Origin: an uncultured Collinsella sp.
GTDB taxonomy: Bacteria > Actinomycetota > Coriobacteriia > Coriobacteriales > Coriobacteriaceae
Direction: 5' to 3'
Length of the DNA: 54,612 bases
NCBI GenBank assembly: GCA_902494935.1
Contig: CABUVH010000001.1
Location: 1 to 54,612 of the forward strand
Both the position numbers and the translations under genes were made by a program. The notes beneath the pieces were generated by a model. That model saw only the letters and a list, made by a program, of their open reading frames with translations, did no database searches and was not told the origin of the DNA. Below, one piece after another: positions 40,518-48,647 of this stretch. Numbering within the stretch: position 1 is the first letter of the stretch; each line of letters opens with the position of its first letter.

Positions 40518-41579
40518 CTATTCAATCATGCCGCGCTCGAGCGTACCGAGTGCCGCGCGGGCGTCCCATGCTGCAATGCGCTTCTCGGTCTTCCACGTTT
40601 GGAAGAACCAACCGGCAGCCGGCGCAAACGAAGCCAGCTGGTTGGCGATAAACACGCGCTCGTAGGCATTGCGGCCCTCGGGCGTAACCGACGAGTTGGC
40701 AAAGATCGCCGCGCCCGACCATTCGCCCACCAGCACGGGGAACCCTGTCGAGATCGCTTCTTTAAGCTCGCGCTTGTTACGCGAAATCGCCGTCGTCAGC
40801 CCGCGGGGGCTCGTGATGTCGAGCGCATACTCGTCGCGGTAATGGTACAGGTGAAGGTCCATGTAGACGTTCTTGTACTTGGCACCGCGCATAAAATGCT
40901 TCCACTCGCTGGGATGCCCCGACGACGAGAAGACGACGATCTTATCCTCGGGCATATACGAACGGACGAGCTCGTAGGCATCGCGATAGAAATTGCGCAA
41001 GTAGTGGGCCGGAATTCCATCCGTCATGGTAAAGAGGCTCTTGCGGACGCTCATCTGCGGCGTATCCAACAGCTCAATGCCCAGCAGGCTCTCGGCCTCG
41101 CCGTAGCGATCGGCCAAGCGCTCGAGCACGTCGAGTGCGACATGACGGCCGTTGGTGGACGAATGCCACTCGGCAACAGCCTCCGGCGTGGTGGGCGAAT
41201 CGTTGGAATCGCCCTGGCCACCGGGCACCGTCGCCAGATCGAGCAGCACGCGGATATCGTACTTGGCAGCCCACTCAATCGCACGGTCGATGTAGTCGAC
41301 AACCGAGATGTAGGACGCATCGGCCTCCTGCGAACCAAAGGCATACCAGGGCACCGGCAGACGCACGGCATTGAGACCGACCTGCGCCATGCGGCGAAAA
41401 TCGTCCTCACTCACAAACGTCTCGTAATGACGGCGCATGCGCTCGTTATAGGCGGCGGTGCCCATGGCCTCCTGCAGCTCGGCCGCGTTGGATGCACCGG
41501 TCGCCGCGTATAGCGACGGGGTCACCCAAGGCTCGGGAATAAACCAGCCAGAGAGATTAACGCCGAGTATCCTCTCCAT
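40518..41579 (-). CDS. GH5-like (exo-beta-1,3-glucanase-type) protein with altered active site
   Basis: Start ATG at 41579 (MERILGVNLSGWF), with GAAGGGGG upstream, giving 353 residues. The fold signatures of GH5 exo-glucanases are clear: GVNLSGWFIPEPW, GLNAVRLPVPWYAF, VLLDLATVPGGQ, GIELL, DLHLYHY and the nucleophile VGEWSGA (Glu286). The acid/base motif that should read NEP reads DTP (172-174), and the DLH before the loop reads DLA (Ala115). The key acid/base Glu is therefore missing while the nucleophile is kept. There is no signal peptide. It is either a pseudoenzyme or a carbohydrate-binding derivative, or it uses a different mechanism. It precedes rsmI by six bases. Confidence 0.85.
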   Translation of the reverse strand: MERILGVNLSGWFIPEPWVTPSLYAATGASNAAELQEAMGTAAYNERMRRHYETFVSEDDFRRMAQVGLNAVRLPVPWYAFGSQEADASYISVVDYIDRAIEWAAKYDIRVLLDLATVPGGQGDSNDSPTTPEAVAEWHSSTNGRHVALDVLERLADRYGEAESLLGIELLDTPQMSVRKSLFTMTDGIPAHYLRNFYRDAYELVRSYMPEDKIVVFSSSGHPSEWKHFMRGAKYKNVYMDLHLYHYRDEYALDITSPRGLTTAISRNKRELKEAISTGFPVLVGEWSGAAIFANSSVTPEGRNAYERVFIANQLASFAPAAGWFFQTWKTEKRIAAWDARAALGTLERGMIE

Positions 41580-41821
41580 CACTGCCCCCTTCGGATCGTG
41601 CAGGCCAAACCTGCATCGTATTGCATAGGAAAAGTATCGTTTTGAGTATACCCGCGTGTGCGGACAGACGACCGAACGGTCTGTAAAGTGGCGCAAAAGC
41701 GGGAGGAATGTCTGGGGCGAGCGGGGTCAAGATGACGTACCGAGATGCGCATACACGCCGAGGGCAGGCGCCGGAAAGCGCATTCCATTCTTTCGCTCAT
41801 TAATGGGATGCGCTTTCCGCG

Positions 41822-42007
41822 GGTCCACATAAAAGAAAAGGACCCCTTTGCAGAGGTCCTAGTCAATTCAAGGTGGCGGGGAAGGGAATCGCGTCCGCGC
41901 GCTGCGCGGACGGACCGCCGCGGCGCTTGCGCGCCTTGCGAGCTACGCTGGAAAACGCTTGCGCGTTTCCTCAGCTCCGCGCCCTCACGGGGTTCGATTC
42001 CATGCAT
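41822..42007. repeat. Full tRNA-linked structured element (Phe locus)
   Basis: 41822-41891 is a perfect 70-bp duplicate of 42008-42077 (terminator plus tRNA-Phe 3' end). The 116-bp core 41892-42007 has GTCCGCGC-GCT-GCGCGGAC, a GGCGC/GCGCC-type arm and GGAAAACGC-TTGC-GCGTTTCC hairpins. It ends in ACGGGGTTCGATTCC, the inverted tRNA-Phe T-arm. Primary sequence differs from the Leu and Arg cores, but the hairpin order is the same. Period 186 bp. Confidence 0.82.
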
Positions 42008-42059
42008 GGTCCACATAAAAGAAAAGGACCCCTTTGCAGAGGTCCTAGTCAATTCAAGG

Positions 42060-42132
<73 letters not shown>

Positions 42133-42164
42133 ATTTGAGGTGTGCCTTGTTTCAAGGCTTGACT

Positions 42165-42192
42165 AGTATAACCAAGGACGCGCTCCGGTCAA
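42165..42192 (-). promoter_or_regulatory. Promoter of tRNA-Phe
   Basis: TTGACC (42192-42187), a 16-bp spacer, then TATACT (42170-42165). A GCCTTG/CAAGGC hairpin lies in the short leader. Confidence 0.8.
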
Positions 42193-42267
42193 CCGAGAAT
42201 TTAAAAAAAGTTTTTGAGCACGGCGCCAGCCACAAGGCCGACCCTATAGAACAGCACGTTAGAGACA

Positions 42268-42555
42268 TCAACCCACCGCAAGAAGTTTTTCGCTCAAGGC
42301 TGCACGGGCAAACTCACTTGGCGTCATTCCTTCAGCCGCCGCCCGACGACGAATCGCCTCCTTCATCCCTAGGGGAATCTTGACCGATAGCGTTGCCGTC
42401 CCTTCGCTTGAGAGCGGAGGCCGCCCGTGCACGATCCCCCCAACGGTATGCTCGCCGTCCGGAAACCCGCCATGCTCGTACGACTCGCACCACGCGTCAA
42501 TCATTTCATCCGTTACAACCTGACCATTGGCAGCCGTATACGCCTTGCTCATCAT
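42268..42555 (-). CDS. Ribbon-helix-helix (CopG/HicB-tail-like) protein
   Basis: The 95-residue protein has an N-terminal region of unknown fold (about 1-48). The C-terminal ribbon-helix-helix segment is TATLSVKIPLGMKEAIRRRA followed by a TPSEFARAAL helix, a typical antitoxin or small regulator DNA-binding fold. GAGGGG precedes two adjacent ATGs. No toxin gene is next to it; a 30-codon frame overlapping its start is the only candidate neighbour. It follows the DUF192 gene at the end of the Tad operon. Confidence 0.7.
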   Translation of the reverse strand: MMSKAYTAANGQVVTDEMIDAWCESYEHGGFPDGEHTVGGIVHGRPPLSSEGTATLSVKIPLGMKEAIRRRAAAEGMTPSEFARAALSEKLLAVG

Positions 42556-42644
42556 CGACCCCTCTGCCGAGCTTGCTCGATCTCTTGCCAGAATTTCTCC
42601 TCCATCTTACCCAATTTCGTATGACGAAAGTCCGCTGTCGCCAA
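42552..42644 (-). CDS. Candidate 30-codon ORF between DUF192 and the RHH gene
   Basis: A TTG start lies one codon after the DUF192 stop, in the same frame. The frame encodes a charged peptide with FWQEIEQARQRGR at its end. Its TGA overlaps the RHH ATG (ATGA). The overlap fits translational coupling, but the ribosome site is weak and the ORF could be chance. An internal ATG would leave 17 residues. Confidence 0.3.
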   Translation of the reverse strand: MATADFRHTKLGKMEEKFWQEIEQARQRGR

Positions 42645-42647
42645 TTC

Positions 42648-43007
42648 TTACGCCGGCACTTGTTGGAGGGCGGGAGGTGTAGCGAGAATTGAAGGGCGTT
42701 CCAGTACCGCCCAGGCACCGGGGCAGGAACACATGCGCCAAGGACGGACGTTTTCGTAGCATGCGAGGATGCTGCCGTTGCGGTCGATAAAGGCAATGTC
42801 GATGGGATAGGCCATAAAGCAGGTGTGGACCGAAGAGCAGCGTGGGAACGCCATGACGAGCGGCAACCCGTTGGCGGCAATCGGAGACCGTCCCAGCATG
42901 CCGCGCAGGCGCACGGCAAACGACTCCGCCACCACAAACTCGGCAGGCGTCCAACCCAGCCTGTTGAGCGCCCGCGCGTAGGCAATGTAGGATGAGACCG
43001 CGGTCAC
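42648..43007 (-). CDS. DUF192 family protein
   Basis: The GTG start overlaps the TadE-like stop by four bases (GTGA), with GGGGGTGG upstream, giving 119 residues. The DUF192 features are visible: ESFAVRLRGMLGR, LVMAFPRCSSVHTCFMAYPIDIAFIDRNG and CSCPGAWAVLE. The molecular role of this domain is not established. It carries five cysteines. Its tight coupling to the pilus genes suggests a role in pilus assembly or envelope processing (inference). Confidence 0.85.
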   Translation of the reverse strand: MTAVSSYIAYARALNRLGWTPAEFVVAESFAVRLRGMLGRSPIAANGLPLVMAFPRCSSVHTCFMAYPIDIAFIDRNGSILACYENVRPWRMCSCPGAWAVLERPSILATPPALQQVPA

Positions 43008-43480
43008 GTGACCACCCCCGGACGCCACGGATCGACCGTCACTGCACGCTCGTGAGACAACTTTGCCGGCGCCCCCAGCGAAACGCCGGCGATGCCGAGC
43101 GAGCTCGGCCACGGCTCATAGCGCATGATGCAGGTATAGGTCCTAAACGTGCCGGAAAGCGAAAGCAGACCGCCATCCGATGTCGTCGCACCCTGTTCGC
43201 TCGAGACCTCGATCTGCAAGTCATAGCCTTCCATGGCATGTTGAATCTGAGCCTGAACGGTCGCGGAGGCATCGATGGAGCTGCCATCGCCCTCCCCGCT
43301 CGGCGCCACGGCATGCGCTAGCACGATATCGGGCACCACGCGATCGAAGCGCGCGACCGCGTCGGCAAAGACCATGACGTTGTACACGATAAGCGCCAGA
43401 ACCAGCAGGACGGGCGTGACCACGGCCATCTCGACCGTCGCCTGGGCGCGCTCCTCGCACAGGCGCGTGCGGATGCCCAT
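43004..43480 (-). CDS. TadE-like minor pilin (second copy)
   Basis: The ATG overlaps the previous stop (TAATG). In the 158-residue product a short basic leader MGIRTRLCEERA precedes QATVEMAVVTPVLLVLALIVYNV, the AQxTVE prepilin motif with Glu at +5 and a membrane helix. The extracellular part has a Cys and ends WRPGVVT. It probably needs processing by a prepilin peptidase not found here. Confidence 0.8.
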   Translation of the reverse strand: MGIRTRLCEERAQATVEMAVVTPVLLVLALIVYNVMVFADAVARFDRVVPDIVLAHAVAPSGEGDGSSIDASATVQAQIQHAMEGYDLQIEVSSEQGATTSDGGLLSLSGTFRTYTCIMRYEPWPSSLGIAGVSLGAPAKLSHERAVTVDPWRPGVVT

Positions 43481-45645
43481 TACGACCCACCGCCCAGGGC
43501 ACCCGCCAGTGTGGCGACATCGACGGTAAGTGGGATGGAACCGCCGCCGGGCAGCGGAATCTCCGCAAGCGTGAACACCGTGCCGCTGATGGTGCGCTCG
43601 ACTTGATATTCCAGCGCCTCGCAAAGCGCCTTGGGATCGGTCACGCCCAACGGAATACTTCGTAGCTTGTCCTGCGCATTAGAAAGACCTGTGATGTCAG
43701 ACCCCGGGCTCTTGATGACGTTGGCGGTGTCGGTCAGCACCGGCTTTCGTAGGCGCAAGTCGCACGGCTCCAAGCCCAGCGCCGCCACGGACGCCGAAAC
43801 GGTATCACCAAGCCACGACGCAATGGAACTCAACGCACCGCTGCCCCCTCCCAGATCATCGATCATCTCGTCCATGAGCTCGTCGGCCGAGCCTTGGATG
43901 TCTCCGTATCCCACAAGCAGCCGCCCCCAAACATCCATGACGCCATCGAGTACGCCGACAACGCCACCCGAACGCTCCTCCAGCGTCGAGAAAAACCGCG
44001 AGAGAACGTTGTTCTGCGCCGTCGCGTCATCGGGCGCCAGCACCGCAGCAGAGATCGCGCCGCGATCGCCAAGCCTGACTGTCGTGTTAAACGAAGAGTT
44101 GAGCTCATCGGGGCTCGAGATGGCACCCGAAACCGCAAGGGCGACCACGCCATTGCGGCCGGGCGGGGCGATACGCGGACGCTCGCCCGAAAGCGCTTTA
44201 ATGGCCTCGTCAAACGCATTGCCCGCACGGTCAGCCTCGTCCTCGGTCTGGCGCATGAGCTCAAGCTCTTTGTTGCGGCATTCGACGTAGTCTTCCAGAG
44301 CGTCTTTGAATCGATCAAAGTGGTACTCGAAGCCGTTTTCGATTGAAGTCGAAGGAGCCGCAACGGCGCCGAGCGACGAAACACCAAAATGGCATCTGTT
44401 GCATTTGTCCTGCCCGTCATAAGCAGCGACCGAGGCTAGCCCGCCTGGCGTCCCTTTCTTATAGTTGGGGCAACTCGTTCCGTAATGCAGATACGTCTTG
44501 CCATCATTGGCACTGGCTGGCCACACCGCATCGGTATAGAGTTCCGTCGCTCGCACCTCGTCGGTGTTGCGCGGCAACAGCGGGATATAGAAAGCGACTT
44601 CATCTCCGTCCTCGGTTACATATGCACGATTGACCTCTGTACTCGCATAGGTGTAAAACGCCTTGCGCGCCGCCGACTCCGCCTTCATCTCGACGCTTGA
44701 ACCCTGCGGTTTTTCGTCTGCCAGACGCTGGTGATAGTAGGCCTTCGCGCGATCGAACGCCACCTGTGGCTCCCACGCAACGCTCGAGGCATAATGCGGG
44801 TTCTGCTCACCTGAGAGCTTTGCCAAGCTCCCCGCGCGTTCCCACATACATGAACAGCTGCCAATCGCGTTCTCGTCCGATCCACCGCAGTCGGCAAGCC
44901 AGGCGCGTTCCTTGGCCTTTGACGTTTTCTCGGACGCTTTCTGCAGTTCTTTGGCAGCATAGTCAAGGTCTTTTGAGGCGCTCTCGACGGCATCGGTCGA
45001 GATCTCGGAACCCTCGAGCGCAACGAAATCCGACTCGGACGTCCTGGGCACGGCAAGCGCCGTACCGGTATAGGTCGCGCCCTCGGTTTCCTGCGCCGAC
45101 ACGGCCTGCGTAGCTCGCGCGGCAACCAGATACGGTAGAGCCGTCTCGATTTTCTGCAAGCCCTCAGATGCACTCTTGGCAAACTTGTTGCGCGTTTTAA
45201 TGATCTCGATCCCCGTGTCGACCATATCGCCCGCGGCAAGCTCGGCACCCGGAATAAGGATGGCGACCAAGCCGGTGCCGATCGTGGCAAACCCCGCTAG
45301 GCCCAAGCTCAATATGCTCGCATCCACCACCGTCGCAGCCGTATGGTAGGACGCCACCACATTGGCGCCTGCCAGCGCGCCGCTATCGGCAGCCACCTGG
45401 GTGTCCCCCGCGCGCGACATGCTCCATATCGCCGCCGTCGACGAAAACAGCAACGTGAGCACCACCAAGATGACCACCGCAGAGGAGAGCGTGGTATAGG
45501 CACCGTCTTCGATAAACAGGTCGATCCCGGCTCGACCCATAAAGCCGCCTCGCTTGCAGCGAGCACGCGGTCGGCAACGGCCCGCAAGCCCCCTCGTCAC
45601 CTTCAACAGGCAGCGCTTAATCCCATGCAGCAATCCATGAATCAT
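43480..45645 (-). CDS. Large TadG-like pilus-associated protein
   Basis: The ATG at 45645 has GGAGGGAG upstream, giving 721 residues. A long basic leader (about 45 residues) and an FIEDGAYTTLSSAVV segment lead into a hydrophobic helix. The helix is followed by the conserved DTQVAADSGALAGANVV stretch typical of TadG-type proteins. The large ectodomain contains helical coiled-coil parts, a cysteine-rich stretch (CGGSDENAIGSCSCMW) and DKCNRCHFGV, a CxxCH motif. No von Willebrand domain is evident. It overlaps the upstream TadE gene by 29 bases. Confidence 0.75.
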   Translation of the reverse strand: MIHGLLHGIKRCLLKVTRGLAGRCRPRARCKRGGFMGRAGIDLFIEDGAYTTLSSAVVILVVLTLLFSSTAAIWSMSRAGDTQVAADSGALAGANVVASYHTAATVVDASILSLGLAGFATIGTGLVAILIPGAELAAGDMVDTGIEIIKTRNKFAKSASEGLQKIETALPYLVAARATQAVSAQETEGATYTGTALAVPRTSESDFVALEGSEISTDAVESASKDLDYAAKELQKASEKTSKAKERAWLADCGGSDENAIGSCSCMWERAGSLAKLSGEQNPHYASSVAWEPQVAFDRAKAYYHQRLADEKPQGSSVEMKAESAARKAFYTYASTEVNRAYVTEDGDEVAFYIPLLPRNTDEVRATELYTDAVWPASANDGKTYLHYGTSCPNYKKGTPGGLASVAAYDGQDKCNRCHFGVSSLGAVAAPSTSIENGFEYHFDRFKDALEDYVECRNKELELMRQTEDEADRAGNAFDEAIKALSGERPRIAPPGRNGVVALAVSGAISSPDELNSSFNTTVRLGDRGAISAAVLAPDDATAQNNVLSRFFSTLEERSGGVVGVLDGVMDVWGRLLVGYGDIQGSADELMDEMIDDLGGGSGALSSIASWLGDTVSASVAALGLEPCDLRLRKPVLTDTANVIKSPGSDITGLSNAQDKLRSIPLGVTDPKALCEALEYQVERTISGTVFTLAEIPLPGGGSIPLTVDVATLAGALGGGS

Positions 45646-46117
45646 AATCTCCCTCCAGCCACTCGGGACGCGATCGATACGAGACATCGACCTTAAGCTC
45701 GACATAGCCGTTTTGGCCTGCGCTACCCATAGCCTGCGCAAACGCACCGATCACGGGCAGCGGTTTAACCTCGCCGGTAACGGAAACGGACGAGACGCCG
45801 CCCGCATCGGCCCGACCAAGCTCGATATCCCACGACAGGGGCCCGCCGGCATGGAAAATCGAAACGTCGGGAACCGCGGCAAGACGGCGGCGGGCAAACT
45901 CCTTAACATCCTCGTCATCCCCCACCGTCATCGTGGTCATGAGCCGCGCGGTCTCGGCGGCGGCAGACTCCATGACCGCGCGTGTATAGAGCAGGCACAC
46001 CGGCTGCAGCGCCAACAGGACGAGCGTCAGAAACGTCGGCAGTAGGAATGCCGCCTCGACCGTAGACTGAGCCCGGTCCTCGCGCGCAACATCAATACAG
46101 CACGATGTCCTTAGCAC
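45617..46117 (-). CDS. TadE-like minor pilin (first copy)
   Basis: The open frame extends upstream, but the pilin part begins shortly before VAREDRAQSTVEAAFLLPTFLTLVLLAL. A GTG at 46117 is the best available start and overlaps the previous gene. The protein has about 166 residues: a TadE helix, then an extracellular domain with LLYTRAVMESAAAETARL (typical TadE continuation) and a C-terminal beta-rich part. The start is uncertain. Confidence 0.75.
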   Translation of the reverse strand: MLRTSCCIDVAREDRAQSTVEAAFLLPTFLTLVLLALQPVCLLYTRAVMESAAAETARLMTTMTVGDDEDVKEFARRRLAAVPDVSIFHAGGPLSWDIELGRADAGGVSSVSVTGEVKPLPVIGAFAQAMGSAGQNGYVELKVDVSYRSRPEWLEGDYDSWIAAWD

Positions 46118-46310
46118 CCGCAGCAGCGTCGACAACCGATGTCGAGGTGACGCCGTGAGATGCCGTCCGCTCGACCAGCGCCGCCAAGCGCCCATCGGCA
46201 CCGGCACGCCAAAGCCCTGCGATCGCCAGCACGATGGAAAGCAGTGCCACCGTGACGATGGCGTATTCGACCGTTGCCTGGGCAGATTCCTCGCGCAGGA
46301 CATAATGCAT
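46092..46310 (-). CDS. Flp/TadE-like small pseudopilin, 72 aa
   Basis: MHYVLREESA precedes QATVEYAIVTVALLSIVLAIAGLW, the same AQATVEYA prepilin junction as the Flp pilin. About 38 polar residues follow. It probably forms a minor pilus subunit. Its start is two bases from the stop of the upstream gene. Confidence 0.75.
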   Translation of the reverse strand: MHYVLREESAQATVEYAIVTVALLSIVLAIAGLWRAGADGRLAALVERTASHGVTSTSVVDAAAGAKDIVLY

Positions 46311-46311
46311 T

Positions 46312-46875
46312 TCACGACCCCTCCTTTGAGTTCGTTGTCTGCGGGGTCAGGCGGACCACGCGCAGGCAACACGAAGTATCACCAGCATCCGCGGCAACCG
46401 TCACCATATCGACCCAGCCGCGTCCGTCACGCACGATGGCGCCCCACACGTTGCCCTTGATGTCGAGATAGCCGCTCAGAGCAAGTTGCGCCGTGGGCAC
46501 CTCGCGATAGGCACGCAGCATATCCGCCGCCGCCTCGGTCATCGGTCGGCACTCGGACCATGCGAGACGAACAGCGACGGCATTGCTTGCAGATGAACCC
46601 GTTGCAGCGTCCGCTCGCTCGTCGAGTGCTTGCAAGAACGTTTGCGCCGTAACGGCGGCATTCGCATCGGCCGCGTCTCGCGCATCGTCTATTTGAGACG
46701 CCGCAGCCGAACCCGATCCCGCATCCGCGGCAGCCCCTAAACGTTGTTGCCGTGCTGCGTTAAGCCCCCAAACCGCCACTGCCACCGCCACGACCGCGCA
46801 GGCGAGTACCAGCAACGCGCCGACGGGACGGGCGCCCTCTACAGGCTGTTGATGCCCTCGCTGATAGCGCTCCAT
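46312..46875 (-). CDS. Hypothetical single-pass protein of the Tad operon
   Basis: No family recognised. The 187-residue protein has one N-terminal membrane helix (about 19-38, GALLVLACAVVAVAVAVWGL). An Ala/Asp-rich helical stretch follows, then a compact C-terminal domain with GNVWGAIVRDGRGW and a CC pair. The frame overlaps the flp 3' end by 37 bases; a later start just after the flp stop is possible. Its position suggests a pilus accessory role. Confidence 0.65.
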   Translation of the reverse strand: MERYQRGHQQPVEGARPVGALLVLACAVVAVAVAVWGLNAARQQRLGAAADAGSGSAAASQIDDARDAADANAAVTAQTFLQALDERADAATGSSASNAVAVRLAWSECRPMTEAAADMLRAYREVPTAQLALSGYLDIKGNVWGAIVRDGRGWVDMVTVAADAGDTSCCLRVVRLTPQTTNSKEGS

Positions 46876-47072
46876 AAATCTTGGACCTTGCCCTTAAATG
46901 CGACGATGGCAATGATGGCAATCACCACGAGCACACCGACTAGGATGGCGTACTCGGTGGTGCCCTGCGCGCTCTCCTCCCGCAGCAGTTCTTCGGCACG
47001 CTGGCGAGCGTGAATTGACCGGCAAAACGCCAAGCTCCAGACCTTGTCAACAACGTCAGTCATCGTATTCAT
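46839..47072 (-). CDS. Flp-type major pilin
   Basis: The 77-residue protein starts MNTMTDVVDK, with GGAGGA upstream. The basic leader ends ...REESA, followed by QGTTEYAILVGVLVVIAIIAIVAF, a type IVb Flp signature with Glu at +5 and Tyr at +6 if cut after Ala. The short C-terminus is FKGKVQDLWSAISEGINSL-like. It is the likely fibre subunit of the Tad pilus. Confidence 0.88.
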   Translation of the reverse strand: MNTMTDVVDKVWSLAFCRSIHARQRAEELLREESAQGTTEYAILVGVLVVIAIIAIVAFKGKVQDLWSAISEGINSL

Positions 47073-47082
47073 GTATTCCTCC

Positions 47083-47724
47083 CTACATCATCCCGCCTGC
47101 TCCCAGCAGCGGGCCCAATATGGACAGAAGCAACGCCGGCAAGATGAGCGTGCCGGTGGGAATCAGCAGCTTGACCGGCGCACGCTCAATCTCGCGCTCG
47201 ACCGCGGCGCGATGGGCCGCGCGAATCTCGCGACTTTGGGCCGCCAGCGTCTCGGCAAGCGGGGCACCGAGAGCAAGCGCCTGCCCCGCTGTGATGGCAA
47301 AGGTCTCGAGCGCCCGCACATCCAGGTCGCGCGCGGCCGCCAGAAGCTCATCCTCTCGCGTCCCTACGCCCACCCGCCATGCCATGCAGGCTCGCTCAAG
47401 GCGGAGCGCCAACGTCGATCGGCGATTGGCGCAAAAAACCTCAAGCGCCGCATCGAACGAAAGGCCGGCCGAAAGCCCCAGACGCACCACGTCGATCATC
47501 TCGGACACCTCGCCGAGCGACACCTGCGCCGTACCACCCGTGCCGAGCATGCCCCTCAACCGTGCTACCAGGACATCGGTCACCGATCGGGCAGCCGCAA
47601 CAACCAGCAGCGCCTCGCGTTTGCAGACCTGGGCGATCTTGCATGCGTCCGCACGATTGAGCCCTGTCACGATAAACACGCTGAGCGCGCACAGGCATGC
47701 CGCGACCCCGACCAGGGCGCTCAT
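47083..47724 (-). CDS. TadC-like inner-membrane pilus protein
   Basis: The ATG overlaps the tadB stop (ATGA), giving 213 residues. The GspF/T2SF-type core has SEMIDVVRLGLSAGLSFDAALE, ETFAITAGQALALGAPLAETLAAQ and a C-terminal membrane helix pair ending GPLLGAGGMM. It works with TadB as the platform for the TadA ATPase. Confidence 0.85.
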   Translation of the reverse strand: MSALVGVAACLCALSVFIVTGLNRADACKIAQVCKREALLVVAAARSVTDVLVARLRGMLGTGGTAQVSLGEVSEMIDVVRLGLSAGLSFDAALEVFCANRRSTLALRLERACMAWRVGVGTREDELLAAARDLDVRALETFAITAGQALALGAPLAETLAAQSREIRAAHRAAVEREIERAPVKLLIPTGTLILPALLLSILGPLLGAGGMM

Positions 47725-48647
47725 AGCTCCACCCGCATAATGCGTCGGATGACCACCAGGGCGACGGCGTTGAGGGCAAGTCCCAGTACCACGGCACCGG
47801 CACCCGCCGGCGTTGCAAGGCCGCGGCGAAAGTCGGCCGAAAGCAGCGCCAGCACCGCGCACATACCCGCCGGCATCGCCGAGACCATGTGTGCCGACAT
47901 ACGAGCCTGCGATGTCTTGACGTCCAAGCGGCGCTTGAGCTCAATGCGCTCCCCCACCATGCTCGACGCCTCGGACAACAGGTCGGCAAGCGGGGCACCG
48001 GTTCGCTGCGACACCTTGAGCGCCAAGGTGACAAGCGAAAGGCCGGGGGCATCGATACGGTCGAGTAGGTCATCCAACGCATCAGTCGCCGAGACGCCGC
48101 AGTCGATCGCCGTCGCCACGCGCAAAAACTCGGTATGCACCGGCTCTTGCGCGTGAGTCCCCACAAACCTCATGCCCTGGGCCAGCGAATGACCCGAGGC
48201 GAGCGACATAGAGAGCGCCGTAAAGGCCTCGGGCATGGCTTCTTCCACATCGTGTTGCTCGCGGCGACGGTCGAAGGTGTCGCGAGCGGCGCCTACGCCA
48301 AACGGTGCGAGCAGCCCCAGGACAAAGCCGATGGGCGACAGCGATACGACAGTCAGGGCAATGCCGCAGACACCACTCGATAGCAGCAAGCATGCCAGGC
48401 GCGCCTCGTCATCCTCGATAACAAGGCCAAGGCGATGTGCTGGAACCAGCGCCGCCCAGGAGCGGGCAATCTTTTTTAGCAGGTCGTTTTCTACCAACTC
48501 GCGCGGCAGCCTCTCGGCAACCGACTCAAGCGCATGACTGACCAGTTCCGCCGGCGGCACGCGCGACACACGAGGCTCCGCCCCGCACGCCACCGCGGCA
48601 GAAAGCCCTGTCAATCCCCCTACAACGAGGGGCACAACGATCTCCAT
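47721..48647 (-). CDS. TadB-like inner-membrane pilus protein
   Basis: The 308-residue protein has N-terminal and central membrane helices and the T2SF segment MPEAFTALSMSLASGHSLAQGMRF. VTLALKVSQRTGAPLADLLSEASSMVGER is followed by two C-terminal helices. AGGAGG precedes the ATG, which lies 28 bases inside the tadA end. Confidence 0.85.
   Translation of the reverse strand: MEIVVPLVVGGLTGLSAAVACGAEPRVSRVPPAELVSHALESVAERLPRELVENDLLKKIARSWAALVPAHRLGLVIEDDEARLACLLLSSGVCGIALTVVSLSPIGFVLGLLAPFGVGAARDTFDRRREQHDVEEAMPEAFTALSMSLASGHSLAQGMRFVGTHAQEPVHTEFLRVATAIDCGVSATDALDDLLDRIDAPGLSLVTLALKVSQRTGAPLADLLSEASSMVGERIELKRRLDVKTSQARMSAHMVSAMPAGMCAVLALLSADFRRGLATPAGAGAVVLGLALNAVALVVIRRIMRVEL

Noticed and set aside
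42268..42644. Complete toxin-antitoxin module
   Set aside because: The RHH protein is antitoxin-like, but the only neighbouring frame is 30 codons and does not resemble a toxin.
43480..45645. c-type cytochrome call based on CxxCH
   Set aside because: A single motif in a TadG-like protein with no distal ligand or other cytochrome features; kept only as an observation.
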